Positions 1 through 11,274 of a stretch of DNA of 64,000 bases are shown here, piece after piece. Positions within the stretch are counted from its first letter, which is position 1; each line of letters begins with the position of its first letter. The DNA comes from Watersipora subatra. Its lineage: Eukaryota > Bryozoa > Gymnolaemata > Cheilostomatida > Watersiporidae. The notes beneath the pieces are model-generated. The model saw nothing but the letters and a program-made list of their open reading frames with translations. It was not told the origin of the DNA and did no database searches. The translations under genes were made by a program, and so were the position numbers. The DNA is taken from contig NC_088711.1 of assembly GCF_963576615.1 (NCBI RefSeq), forward strand, positions 63,893,248 through 63,957,247, given 5' to 3'.

Positions 1-132
1 TCTCTTGGATTAGAGCAGCAACCATGTTAGAGAAAACAGATTCATTGGGATAAAATGCTGTGCTGTAGCTCCAGTTGTAGTGCAGAAAATCGGCCACTCG
101 GGTTGAGAAAGTGCTATTTAAGCAATAAGTAC
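1..132 (-). CDS. Oxygenase-like gene, exon 3 (cut by window edge)
   Basis: The acceptor is CTTGTCTTCAG just above 132. Phase 1 joins exon 2 to give TKGTYCLN. The frame is open to the window edge and includes ADFLHYNWSYSTAFYPNES. Confidence 0.5.
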
Positions 133-2310
133 CTGAAGACAAGAGATTTAAATGTTGCCACAGCTCTTCACTCCCTTATTCAGGTTACGAAGCAAACATC
201 TATACAATGATTGGTTATTTACATAGAGACATTGACCTATTCATAGATACAACACGTAGAAGTAATGCAGACTTATGTTGAAGTCAGAAACCACCACTTC
301 TTAGATTAATAAACCCGTACAGTCTTATATTATGGCTGGTTTAAGAGGTGGTCGATTTTGAGAGGCCATTTTGATGGTTTTGTGATGTGGGTCTTAGTGA
401 GACCTAATCAATTTCAAGCATACAACTTCTATGAGATGAACTACTCAGATTAACTTTTTTCTGAGATACATTTCAGGCATATAGATGGCTCCAAATGATG
501 CATCACATAATTAACTATTATTTTGACAAAAAGTTACAACAAGATCGAGACTAGAAGGATTTGCAACTGCGCAACCAGCGAAATATAAGTTCAAAACTAT
601 TTTGATTGCATCGATAGTCTAAGAATAGGTAAACCTTGGGTAATAAATAAACTTAAAATACATTATTAGAACATCTGCAATCACTAACACTGAAACTGCC
701 CAAATATACTGTGTAGTTTGTCTTCAATAGTGTTTTACAGTCTTTTTCTATTTAGTTAGTACTAACTTTAATATCTAGTATTTGTAGCACTACAGTACAT
801 GGCTCTCTACACCAGGAAAGAAACAGCCAGAGACAGAATCTGATGGTATACCACCAGACTAGCTGAAATCTACTGTGTTACTAGCCTAACTACCAACACA
901 ACAATACTAATGTACAATGTAAAACCTAATGTATATTTCAGTTAAGTCAGCATCTCAGATCTACCATATATTTGACAGTGAACTGTCTGGGTGGTAAGGT
1001 AAGACTTTAAGATGCTACCTGTGGACACCTCTTTGGGCTATGGCGCAAAAGTTACGTAAACTATCTTGTAGTAGCAGCAGCAAAGTTCCGTAAACCCTGA
1101 TATCTACTGCAGATGAACAGCAAAACAAATTGAATCATTAAAATTGCTGCCATGCCATAACTTAATGCAAGCTACAACTTAACTCACTTCTCCGAAACCA
1201 GTAAACATTCAAATGAACAACAAGAGAAGCTTGACAAACATAACACGCTGTTAGTTGTGAAAAGTTAGAGCAATACAGAAATGTTGAAAGCTTGGAGTGA
1301 GTATGAGGCAGGAGCACATGCAAGTGCAAAAGACAAGCAAATAGTCTTACCGAATGTTTGGCACGACTGTCTAAAATAATACAAGAGTAAACAAACAGTA
1401 TAGAATTAGTGGCAGCGGTTACTACGACTAGATAAGAACCTACAAAATGCCCATAGCGACAAACCTTTTGTGAAGACATCACGGGTCACCTTAATATCGC
1501 TCTTTTTTGCATAGCTCAGATGCTTTCGCAATGTGTCAAGACTCTCGAAGCAGAGCAGCGGAGGTACTTCATTGGCCATTTGAATATGACTGTCATGAAC
1601 TGCCCTCAAACCATCACATTCCTCCGGAGACAAAAAGTCCTCAAACAAATAAACCCTAGACAAATACAGCACAGATTCGATGTCACATGTTCACCATCTG
1701 ACAATGGTGGTCATGTGGCAATAACATTCACACCTACTGAAAAATGACAATATTTGGTTCTCGCCTTGTGTCCAACAGTAAGGTTTACTAACGACACAGA
1801 TGTTTCCGTAGACTATTTAATGTTCTGAATATGGTTAGCATTAGTTCAGCCTTGACCTTGGGAGCAAAACTTTTGTAGAAACTAAACGGAAAAATAGATA
1901 ACTCACTTAACATCTTCAGCTGTCCGATTTCGGGATGGGAACAACTGTATTGGAGCAATTCTTCGTCCTTGAAAAAAAATCTTTTTAGTTGCAAGAGATT
2001 TTTGGAAAGTAGGCTTGAAGTTAGCGATCTCGGGAGGCAGCGGGTGTTCTTGAGAAGATTGCATGGGCAAAGGTTGAGAAGTTTCAGGCGATTCTACTTC
2101 CTCCGGTGTGTCAGATTGAATAGAATCTTGGTGCGATTCTCCTGCTACTTCTTTTAATGAATTAACTGCAAATTGGCCTATCTCTGGAAAAGCTATTACC
2201 AGAGATAGAAGCAAAACGACACAGCCAACGACGGGTCGAACATAGAGTGATCTCTTGGTATTTTCACCAACTTGCTTCTTCGTTTCAGTCACTCGTTTTT
2301 TCTGTTTCAT
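1..2310 (-). CDS. Type II membrane 2OG-Fe(II) oxygenase-like protein (prolyl-4-hydroxylase-like), 5' part
   Basis: Three coding exons read on the minus strand: 2310-1907, 1655-1465 and 132-1, with consistent phases (2, then 1). The protein starts with a Lys/Arg-rich cytoplasmic tail, then a single hydrophobic segment at residues about 27-42 (VVGCVVLLLSLVIAF), then a Ser/Pro/Glu-rich stalk. Exon 2 holds VYLFEDFLSPEECDGL, the usual opening of prolyl-4-hydroxylase-type 2OG/Fe(II) oxygenase domains, in which DFLS.EEC is a hallmark. Exon 3 continues GTYCLNSTFSTRVADF and runs into the window edge. The catalytic HxD...H iron ligands and the 2OG-binding Arg/Lys would lie beyond the edge, so activity cannot be judged. 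The Met at 2310 is the first in its exon and precedes the basic tail and anchor, which fits a type II signal anchor. Known: this family hydroxylates protein or small substrates. Inferred: ER or Golgi lumen location. The specific subfamily is not recognised. Confidence 0.55.
1465..1655 (-). CDS. Oxygenase-like gene, exon 2 (start of 2OG domain)
   Basis: 191 nt. The acceptor is TTTGTCTAG and the donor is GTTTGT. It completes a Lys codon with exon 1 and encodes the DFLSPEEC motif, then a Leu-rich helix ending DVFTKG. Confidence 0.6.
1907..2310 (-). CDS. Oxygenase-like gene, exon 1 (start Met, membrane anchor)
   Basis: 404 nt coding from the Met at 2310. It ends in phase 2 at a GTGAGT donor (complement of 1901-1906). 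It encodes the basic tail, transmembrane anchor and stalk. Confidence 0.6.
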
Positions 2311-2563
2311 CTTAGCTGAATATAACGAAGCTACAAATATAACGCTTGTAGATGGAAAACATACTTGACTCAGTTGTAAAAAGCTACGAGACTAGCTATA
2401 TATAGCTACTAGCTATATATAACAAGAGTGTATTTACGCACTTAAATGTAAACAGAAATAGAACTAAAACTCTTCGATAGCTCAACGAATGCAGATATCA
2501 TTTGACGTGTTTGCTATGACATTCACTAACAAAAAAGGGTCTTAAAAAGACTTAGCTAATTAA
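2311..2563. other. Upstream flank of the oxygenase-like gene
   Basis: AT-rich sequence with two copies of GCTATATATAG near 2394-2425. It may contain the promoter, but no specific element can be supported. Confidence 0.2.
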
Positions 2564-3243
2564 CTCTTTCACTGCCGTAGACGCATAAATGCATTTTCGT
2601 GGGACGACTGCCGTAGACGCATTATTGCGAATTTCCCAGTAATTGCGTAGTTACCTAAATTTATTATTCGTTGACAGCATAACCCACGGTCTTTAAGATT
2701 TTTATGAAATTGACAGTGTTGTCCGAAGATTTGTCTATAAAATTAGCCTAAAATAACGAAGCAATTTCAAACTTTTGTTTGAGAATTTCTAATTTAATAA
2801 CGAACATTTCTTGTGTGAGTTCATTAATTACTGCGTGCGAGTCAGAAAACAGGTAATTAGTTATGTTGATGACATTATAACCAATTCAAATTCAAATTTT
2901 CGTGATTATACAGATAATTAAAGCAGCAGCACTGTCTCTGATAGTGGTGAAAGTAATAATTTTGTAAGAGTAAGGAACATTATGGAGGATCGTTAGAGCT
3001 TCGCATCGATCGTAGCTTCACATAGCTTTATCATCACACAAAGTATAGATCCGTTGAATTTTTGCATAGCAATGATGGTTAAAATGTTGGCAAATTAAAA
3101 TATGTAACAAAAATGTTCTAGAGAGATTGACATTGGAAAAAATACTGTTTACATATCATGAAGCAATATCGGCAATTTTCGGTAAAATGGCTGGCACTTG
3201 GCAGATACCCAATTTTGTACATGCTTGGCAGTGAAAGGGTTAA
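2560..3243. mobile_element. piggyBac-like non-autonomous element (676 bp) flanked by TTAA
   Basis: The element spans 2564-3239. The left end reads CTCTTTCACTGCC and the right end is the inverse complement CCCTTTCACTGCC, a 13-bp terminal inverted repeat with one mismatch. TTAA lies directly outside both ends (2560-2563 and 3240-3243), the duplication typical of piggyBac insertions. Inside the left end, CTGCCGTAGACGCAT occurs twice. No transposase reading frame is present, so it is a deletion derivative or MITE. Confidence 0.75.
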
Positions 3244-3357
3244 ATTGTGCCCTTACATATATTCGATTACAGACTCAAAAGCTGGATAGCGCAAAAGACA
3301 TGAGCAAGAAATACTTAAACTAACAAAAAATAAAAGAAATCTAAGACCAACTAAAAG

Positions 3358-5072
3358 TGGCTGTTATTGTTATTATATGGTTGTTCAGGTTATTATATGG
3401 TTGTTATTGTTATTATATGGTTGTTATTGTTATTATCTGGTTGTTATTGTTATTATAGGGTTGTTCAGGTTATTATATGGTTGTTCAGGTAATTATATGG
3501 TTGTTCATGTTATGATTTGGTTGTTCAGGTTATTATATGGTTGTTCAGGTTATTATATGGTTGTTCAGGTTATTATATGGTTGTTCAGGTAATTATATGG
3601 TTGTTCAGGTTATGATATGGTTGTTCAGGTTATTATAGGGTTGTTCAGGTTATTATATGGTTGTTCAGGTTATTATATGGTTGTTCAGGTTATTATATGG
3701 TTGTTATTGTTATTATCTGGTTGTTATTGTTATTATCTGGTTGTTATTGTTATTATAGGGTTGTTATTGTTATTATAGGGTTGTTCAGGTAATTATATGG
3801 TTGTTCAGGTTATTATATGGTTGTTCAGGTTATGATATGGTTGTTCAGGTTATTATAGGGTTGTTCAGGTTATTATATGGTTGTTCAGGTTATTATATGG
3901 TTGTTCAGGTTATTATATGGTTGTTCAGGTAATTATATGGTTGTTATTGTTATTATAGGGTTGTTAATGTTATTATCTGGTTGTTATTGTTATTATAGGG
4001 TTGTTCAGGTAATTATATGGTTGTTCAGGTTATTATATGGTTGTTCAGGTTATTATATGGTTGTTCAGGTTATTATATGGTTGTTCAGGTTATTATATGG
4101 TTGTTCAGGTTATTATATGGTTGTTCAGGTAATTATATGGTTGTTCAGGTTATGATATGGTTGTTCAGGTAATTATATGGTTGTTCAGGTTATGATATGG
4201 TTGTTCAGGTTATTATAGGGTTGTTCAGGTAATTATATGGTTGTTCAGGTTATGATATGGTTGTTCAGGTTATTATAGGGTTGTTCAGGTTATTATCTGG
4301 TTGTTATTGTTATTATATGGTTGTTATTGTTATTATAGGGTTGTTCAGGTAATTATATGGTTGTTCAGGTTATTATATGGTTGTTCAGGTAATTATATGG
4401 TTGTTCAGGTTATGATATGGTTGTTCAGGTAATTATATGGTTGTTCAGGTTATGATATGGTTGTTCAGGTTATTATAGGGTTGTTCAGGTTATTATATGG
4501 TTGTTCAGGTTATGATATGGTTGTTCAGGTTATTATATGGTTGTTCAGGTTATTATATGGTTGTTCAGGTAATTATATGGTTGTTCAGGTTATTATATGG
4601 TTGTTCAGGTTATTATATGGTTGTTCAGGTTATTATATGGTTGTTCAGGTAATTATATGGTTGTTCAGGTTATTATATGGTTGTTCAGGTTATTATATGG
4701 TTGTTCAGGTTATTATATGCTTGTTCAGGTTATTATATGGTTGTTCAGGTTATTATATGGTTGTTCAGGTTATTATATGGTTGTTCAGGTTATTATATGG
4801 TTGTTCAGGTTATTATATGGTTGTTCAGGTTATTATATGGTTGTTCAGGTTATTATATGGTTGTTCAGGTTATTATATGGTTGTTCAGGTTATTATATGG
4901 TTGTTCAGGTTATTATATGATTGTTCAGGTTATTATATGGTTGTTCAGGTTATTATATGGTTGTTCAGGTTATTATATGGTTGTTCAGGTTATTATATGG
5001 TTGTTCAGGTTATTATATGGTTGTTCAGGTTATTATATGGTTGTTCAGGTTATTATATGGTTGTTCAGGTAA
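3358..5072. repeat. 20-bp minisatellite, about 86 copies
   Basis: The unit TTGTTCAGGTTATTATATGG is in perfect 20-bp register for 1.7 kb. Variants have TTATTGTTA in place of TTCAGGTTA, or AATTATATGG, TATGATATGG or TATTATAGGG endings. Variants crowd the left part (3358-4500). The right part (about 4680-5070) is almost uniform. Long open frames across it are a by-product of the repeat and are not genes. Confidence 0.97.
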
Positions 5073-5242
5073 TATTAAAGCAAGAGATATCAACCTGGTC
5101 AGCATTATGGAAGATCACTACTGAAGTACTTGACTAAAACTCGTTTCTATTAGTTATGCTTGTACTGGGAAGATAATAAGGTACAGAATTTTATTACAGT
5201 CGATGCTATTACAGTATGAGGAGGCTTTCTAATGCTACAAAC

Positions 5243-5834
5243 CTATAGATACCATTAGATGCCTATAGATGCCATTAGATGCCTATAGATGCCATTAGAT
5301 GCCTATAGATGCCATTAGATGCCTATAGATGCCATTAGATGCCATTAGATGCCTATAGATACCATTAGATGCCTATAGATGTCATTAGAAGCCTATAGAT
5401 GCCATTAGATGCCTATAGATGCCATTAGATGCCTATAGATACCATTAGATGCCATTAGATGCCTATAGATGCCATTAGATGCCTATAGATGCCATTAGAT
5501 GCCTATAGATGCCATTAGATGCCTATAGATGCCATTAGATGCCTATAGATGCCATTAGATGCCTATAGATGCCATTAGATGCCTATAGATGCCATTAGAT
5601 GCCTATAGATGCCATTAGATGCCTATAGATGCCATTAGATGCCTATAGATGCCATTAGATGCCTATAGATACCATTAGATGCCTATAGATGCCATTAGAT
5701 GCCTATAGATGCCATTAGATGCCTATAGATGCCATTAGATGCCTATAGATGCCATTAGATGCCTATAGATGCCATTAGATGCCTATAGATGCCATTAGAT
5801 GCCTATAGATGCCATTAGATGCCTATAGATGCCA
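5243..5834. repeat. 20-bp minisatellite of two alternating 10-mers, about 29 copies
   Basis: GCCTATAGAT and GCCATTAGAT alternate, giving a 20-bp unit with an inner 10-bp period. In two places (near 5340 and 5450) the same 10-mer occurs twice in a row, a slip of half a unit. Confidence 0.97.
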
Positions 5835-8800
5835 TTTAGGTTTACAAATTAGTAACAAAATTTAAAATCTGAGACCTATCCCCTGTCAACTCAAGATAAG
5901 CCAAAGAACCTGCAAAAAAAGGCTTGGTTGTCAACTGCTATCTCTATTAATGTTTAGTGTTCAATTGTTGTTTGTGGTTGTGTAGTGTATTGTTTTATTT
6001 TTAATATTTTTTTCAGAATATAATACACAAGCAACTTTTACACAAAAATTCTGAGATTAAGGAGCTGGTGTACGAGCTGTTACAGATAATGTAGTATATT
6101 GCCCAGCCTTCTCTATTAATGAAGTGTTTATGAGGGATTCAGTGTAATTTACAATTTAACTGTTCTTTAATATAGAGCTTACATCGTAAAATAGTGCAAG
6201 ATGCTTAAAAATTGTTTTAATAGATTAAAATTATTTTCATTATTTGTAATAAAAAAAGTCGTTTGGAAATCAAAGCAATTGGCTTTTTGAACAGCTTTGA
6301 ATGTCATTTGGTCGAAAACCAAGATCAGACTACCGTAGACATGAAAAATATGAAAGATCAACTTTTTATCTTTACTAGTGCATTATTTACTAACAGCACA
6401 TGATCTGTCTGTGCCTATGAATAGTCATTAAACTTTTTTGTAATTCTGTAGACAATACAGGTACAACAATGATGACGTATTTACGTGTAATGAACAGCTG
6501 TTAATTGCAATCCTATAGTTATAACCGCTATAATTCTATAATCACTACAGTTATATACAACATCAAGTTTTAGGCTACAATGAGCCCCAAGTTTGACTTG
6601 GCGGAATAATCTGGTTTTAACTACTAAGGCATAATACTAAAGGACACAAGGCTATTGTAACAAATTATGCAGAGAGCAAACCAAATAAATATACATACTA
6701 TTTGCATTGTGTAATTGTTAATCTAAAAATTTATTTATTTAATACAATGGTATAAAGCAAATCTCGGCCTTAAGCTATACAACTGCAAAAGGATACGATA
6801 ATGGTCATTTGAGTTGATTCAATATATCTACAGAATTCAATTTTTTGTGCGGGCAATAATTCCAAGGTGCCAAATCATATTGTGGATTAAATATCACATT
6901 GTAGATACTGTAGAGCACAAATGTAATCCTTAGAAAATGTTGTTTCTTTTCCACAAAGTATTTAACCTTACAATATTTAGAAACTCAAAAACAATGTTCT
7001 AGCAATAATTGTTTTGACTAAAAATAGACTTCAATTTTTTATGCCTAAGGGTGTATATGTTTTAGTATTCATTAAACTTCACAGAAATGTAAAAAAATTA
7101 ATTTTTGGGTTTTGTAATTTCTAAATCATACAACCATTATAAAAACTTTCACGTTCGACTCTATTCTCTCATCCTTTTACATTTTTGCTGGACGGTGGTA
7201 CAGTATAGATATTGGTCACAAACTTTGCTCCTCAATTGCTACACTTTTCCGTCTGAAAAAGGTTGAGGGGAGGACTGACAAGGCCATCACTACTCCCTCT
7301 TTTTCATTTTAAGAAAAAGGATAACAAGAGGCAACACAGAGTTTTGTGAACTCTAAGGTAGGCATTGCTAGGTTCTCTTCAATGAAGCTCCCTAGCGCTG
7401 CTTTGTTCTCCACAATTCCATCCGTTAAAGCACATGTGCACACACATGTTCTTGAGTAAAACATCAAAAAGGTGAAGATCTTTGAGCAGTGGGTCAATTT
7501 CTTCCATATATGAACGGTACATTAAAGACTGATGAATATCTTCACTGGCGCTCACACTTCAACAATTTATGCTATGTGAAATATAAATTAAGAATCTTAT
7601 TTTTAAGCGAGAATTAGCATTACATCAGTTTTCTGCTTTTTCAAATAGCTTGAAATACTTGCCAGGAGCACCAAAATAATAAAACAGGGTCTCAGTAGCT
7701 TAGTGTTGGTATCAGCAATGATAACTCCTTTGGCCAGTTGCTTTCGGCGCGACTTTTTTCTTGCAACTGTAGAATTTATGTTTTAAACTGGCCTTGCCAT
7801 AATGCAACACAATCTCTTCCATTTTTGGGTAAGTTAAAACTGCTCTGCATCTTCTGAACGAGCAAATTACCAAACAGAAACTGCCCCCAAAAGGTTGTAA
7901 GCGAATTTATGAACAACTTGTATAGACAAAACTCTGTCCTTGCATGCCCTGTCTACACAGACAATTGCTATGTTCGAGGTTGTCAGCTAGTCTCAAGTAT
8001 TGTTTACATATTCCAATTAGTTGAGCAGAGATGTATCCACAGTTTTCTTTTACTAATTCAGTTCCTTTATCCTGTTCTCAAGCTCAGTTTTACAGTAATT
8101 TAAAATATACTATATGTCAAATATTGTACACACCACCACTCACGCTACACGGATTTATACAAAGGTTGGTTGCGCTTTTGCCATTCGTATCGTACAATAT
8201 TTTATATTGACAGTGTGGTCATTGCTCGATGGGTTGTTTAGCATTCCTTTAATAAACTAAAGCAAATTTCCATTTTTCGAGGGTTGACTAGCAGGAACTT
8301 TTTCTTCCCTCGGCTGATGACTTTTTGCCTCTTATTGTCAAACTGGAGATTTCGGGTTTAAGCTTCATGATCTTTGTATATACCTTAAAACAGCCAAATA
8401 CTATGTACTGTGGCAAGGATGCCAGACTTCAATTAAAATTCCATATTTTTATGTGAAAACAATGATAACCAGTATTCGAAAAAAATAATTAGATTTGAAT
8501 GTCTTTTACTGTGAAACATGTACAAAATACATGTATAACGATATGGTAACATTCCTTTTTTAACGTTTCCTAATCTCTTAAAATTACATTTCGATTAATA
8601 TTTGTTTATTATAAGCATTGCTTGATGGCTCGCATAGGCTAAGTTTTGGGTATGACCGTGCCTACCACATAGTCCGAAAGCAGACGACAAATTCTGGTTT
8701 TTATTTATCGATGTTTGTTTTCGATTTCTCAGTTACACGCCTGCTTGGCGGCGCATTTGCGCCAACACGCCCCTAATTTGTAAAAAAAAGTTTGTTGCTA

Positions 8801-9618
8801 TACCCGTTGTTGAGATAAAATCTGCACCGGATATGTGTTGCACTGACGTCTTTGCACAAAAACAATGGTGTCATGATTCTTTCGTTCAACCAATAATCTC
8901 AGGGCAGTAAATTTGCTTCAGTTATCCCTTACTGTCATGGCTTCTAATGCGTAAAATTCGCGTAAATCTAGTAACGATTTTACAACATTATGTTTAGTGG
9001 TTAGAACTACACCGGTTACAACCTCCAACAGCAGGTTAGATGCGTAATTATTTTTTTAAGCGTTAAAGGTTATCTGTTGTAGTTAATTCACGTAGTTTTC
9101 TGCAACCTTTACGTCAATGGCTTTCTTTTGGTTCGTAGTAAGGTTAGCTAGCCACTTTGTGTGTAGACCAAATTCGATAGAAATGTTGGTTAACTCAATG
9201 AAGGAATTTTTACAAAAATAAACATAGTTCATGTTTTTGCCACTTTCATCGTATAAAGGGAAATATATGCACATCAGTTTATTAAATCACATTTCTAACT
9301 AATATATTTCATCATGCGTATAATGCTCAAACGATGTTAGGCCTTAACCATAATATATGATGGGTTAGTTTTCCTAATAAACCGATAGATTTTATTTACG
9401 AATCTATTGTTTTACCGTAAAAATTGTATTCGAATTGAAATCAGTTGATAAAATAAAAGTCTAGTTATTTATCGTTTGAATATTCAGCTGCTTTAATTAA
9501 TTAAATATACGGTTTAATTAATCGGTAACCCTTTTAAAAATCACAATTTCAAGTATTTCGCTCGATTGAATTGTCGGTTTATATGCTTATTCATTAGCTT
9601 TACTTATGAATTTTAGAA
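5835..9618. other. Intergenic, no gene supported
   Basis: AT-rich sequence with many stops in all frames. Only scattered frames of 60-65 codons are seen, with no recognisable motif. A GC-rich hairpin, TTGGCG ... CGCCAA, lies near 8752-8772. I see no RNA gene or transposon ends here. Confidence 0.4.
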
Positions 9619-10746
9619 ATGTTTGACTATGAAAGATACGATCACACGTATTGTCGAATCACTAAAGATGACGAGGAAGCTAGTAGTATGAAACGCCGCT
9701 TTTCATCAGCTTCATTCGAAGGATTGTCAGATGTTGAGTTCTCCGATCAACATTCTCCTCAGATCTCTGTTGAGAAAGACAATGGTCCTCCACTGAATCG
9801 AGAGCCTGTTATTATTGTCAGGACAAAGAAGCCTAGAAAAACTGCTCCAATCATTGTGAAGACTATGAATAAAATGAACACTGCGAGTGATGTGCCTACA
9901 GTAAATACTGCAAGTACCACACTAGATAACAGTAATTCAATTATTTGTAAAAACAAAATTACGAATGTTGTTGCTGAAGATGCAACTATGGATGATACTT
10001 CAGACAGTAAACCAAAAGAAAAAACAGTAAAAGAAGAGCAAATTATTTCTGTGCCTGAAAAAACTGTGCCGGATAGTGTTCAAAAAGTGGCTCCAATCAT
10101 TCAGACAACTAAATCAGGACGAACGCGCAAGCTAACAGCTAAAGCCCAGCAAATCTCTGAAGAGTCTATTTCCAAAGCACGCAAATCTTCTAAGATCAAA
10201 TCAAATGCCAGTAAAGAATCAGAAAGAAAGAAATCTCGCGGTAGGCCAAAAAAGAATGGCGGTAACCAAATCAAGGCCACTGGGTTAAAAATTGGAAAGG
10301 CCGATACTGCATTGCAAAAGCAAATTAACACAGTAGGGTCTGCTAATAGCACAGCGCTGGCAATTGATTCAACGAAACAGGGCAGCAATGAACAGGGGCT
10401 TTCCAATGGTGGAGCTGGCAAAACTATCAGTGTTGCTCAGACTAAAGCATTTGAAAATGAAGGAAACAACGATATTGCAAGTACATCAACTCAACCACCT
10501 CTTGTTAAAAAATCAATGCAGAAAGAGAAGAAGCAACCTGCAAAAGCTAATACAAAGGCCAGTTCTAAATCGTCATCAGCTGTTAAACGAAGTCCAAAAA
10601 CTGCATCTAAATCAAAACTGGTGGTCGTCACAAAACCACCTCCCAAACGGCGAGCCCAGTTGCGTGCGCAGGAGCAGAAGGCTGCAGGAAAAGGTGCAAC
10701 AATCGGCTCTGGTAGGATTGTTCAAGGTACTCGTAGACGAAGGTGA
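9619..10746 (+). CDS. Lys/Ser-rich disordered nuclear protein with AT-hook, 375 aa
   Basis: Single open frame, much longer than chance in this AT-rich DNA. The start Met lies four codons after an in-frame TGA. A possible acceptor (ATTTTAG, two bases before the ATG) means a 5' UTR intron is also possible. The sequence is low in hydrophobics and rich in Lys, Ser and Thr. It holds KRRFSSASFEGLSDVEFSD at residues 25-43 and one canonical AT-hook, SRGRPKKN, at about 206-213, which in known proteins binds the minor groove of AT-rich DNA. The C-terminus is basic (KPPPKRRAQLRAQ and a final run of four Arg). Inferred: a chromatin-associated protein. No folded domain or named family is recognised. It faces the MAST gene tail to tail. 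Confidence 0.75.
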   Translation: MFDYERYDHTYCRITKDDEEASSMKRRFSSASFEGLSDVEFSDQHSPQISVEKDNGPPLNREPVIIVRTKKPRKTAPIIVKTMNKMNTASDVPTVNTASTTLDNSNSIICKNKITNVVAEDATMDDTSDSKPKEKTVKEEQIISVPEKTVPDSVQKVAPIIQTTKSGRTRKLTAKAQQISEESISKARKSSKIKSNASKESERKKSRGRPKKNGGNQIKATGLKIGKADTALQKQINTVGSANSTALAIDSTKQGSNEQGLSNGGAGKTISVAQTKAFENEGNNDIASTSTQPPLVKKSMQKEKKQPAKANTKASSKSSSAVKRSPKTASKSKLVVVTKPPPKRRAQLRAQEQKAAGKGATIGSGRIVQGTRRRR

Positions 10747-11268
10747 ACTGACCTTTTAGATACTGTACAAATTGTATTATAATTAGAATGTATAGTCGCT
10801 GACTACTGAGCGAGCAATCAAAAGACTGCTCTTTGTAAATAGTAAAGACCCTGTTCATGAACATATAGCAAGTCACTGAACATCAATCATTGCTAAAAGA
10901 GTAACGCAAATGTTTATTAGATGATAGATCATTGGATGGTAGATTGCTGATTAAGAAATGGTTATATATTTACATGTTATCATTCTTTTAATAGTTCACT
11001 CATTTATTTTACAGGTATATTACATAAATTATTGTTTATTTTTATTTTTTGTCCATATTATCTACTTGATATACAGGTCGAAAGTCAAGTAAGATTTTAA
11101 CTCCATATATTTGCAACAGTAAATTAACAAATGTTTTACATAATATAACAGTATTCATATTATTTAACGCAATGCCCAGTAATGCTATTTTCCTATTTTA
11201 GAATCCATCACCCCCGCTATTATTGCTACTCGTCTTAACCAAACTATACAATTGAATCGAGTCATTCA

Positions 11269-11274
11269 AATAAA
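11269..11274 (+). terminator. Candidate poly(A) signal of the AT-hook gene
   Basis: First AATAAA on the plus strand after the stop, about 520 nt downstream. Another lies near 11341. The assignment is by position only. Confidence 0.25.

Noticed and set aside
1520..1747. 75-codon plus-strand frame
   Set aside because: Antisense shadow of exon 2 of the oxygenase-like gene.
4457..5137. 226-codon hydrophobic open frame (MVVQVIIWLFRLLYGCSGYY repeats)
   Set aside because: Translation of the 20-bp minisatellite, which has three frames free of stops. No gene context.
3358..5834. CRISPR array
   Set aside because: The repeats are direct, without unique spacers, and the genome is animal with introns.
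7309..7560. Possible coding fragment on the minus strand (MEEIDPLLKDLHLFDVLLKN, then another frame TDGIVENKAALGSF)
   Set aside because: Two short frames would need a frameshift. No splice sites or family motif support a gene, so it may be an old transposon relic.
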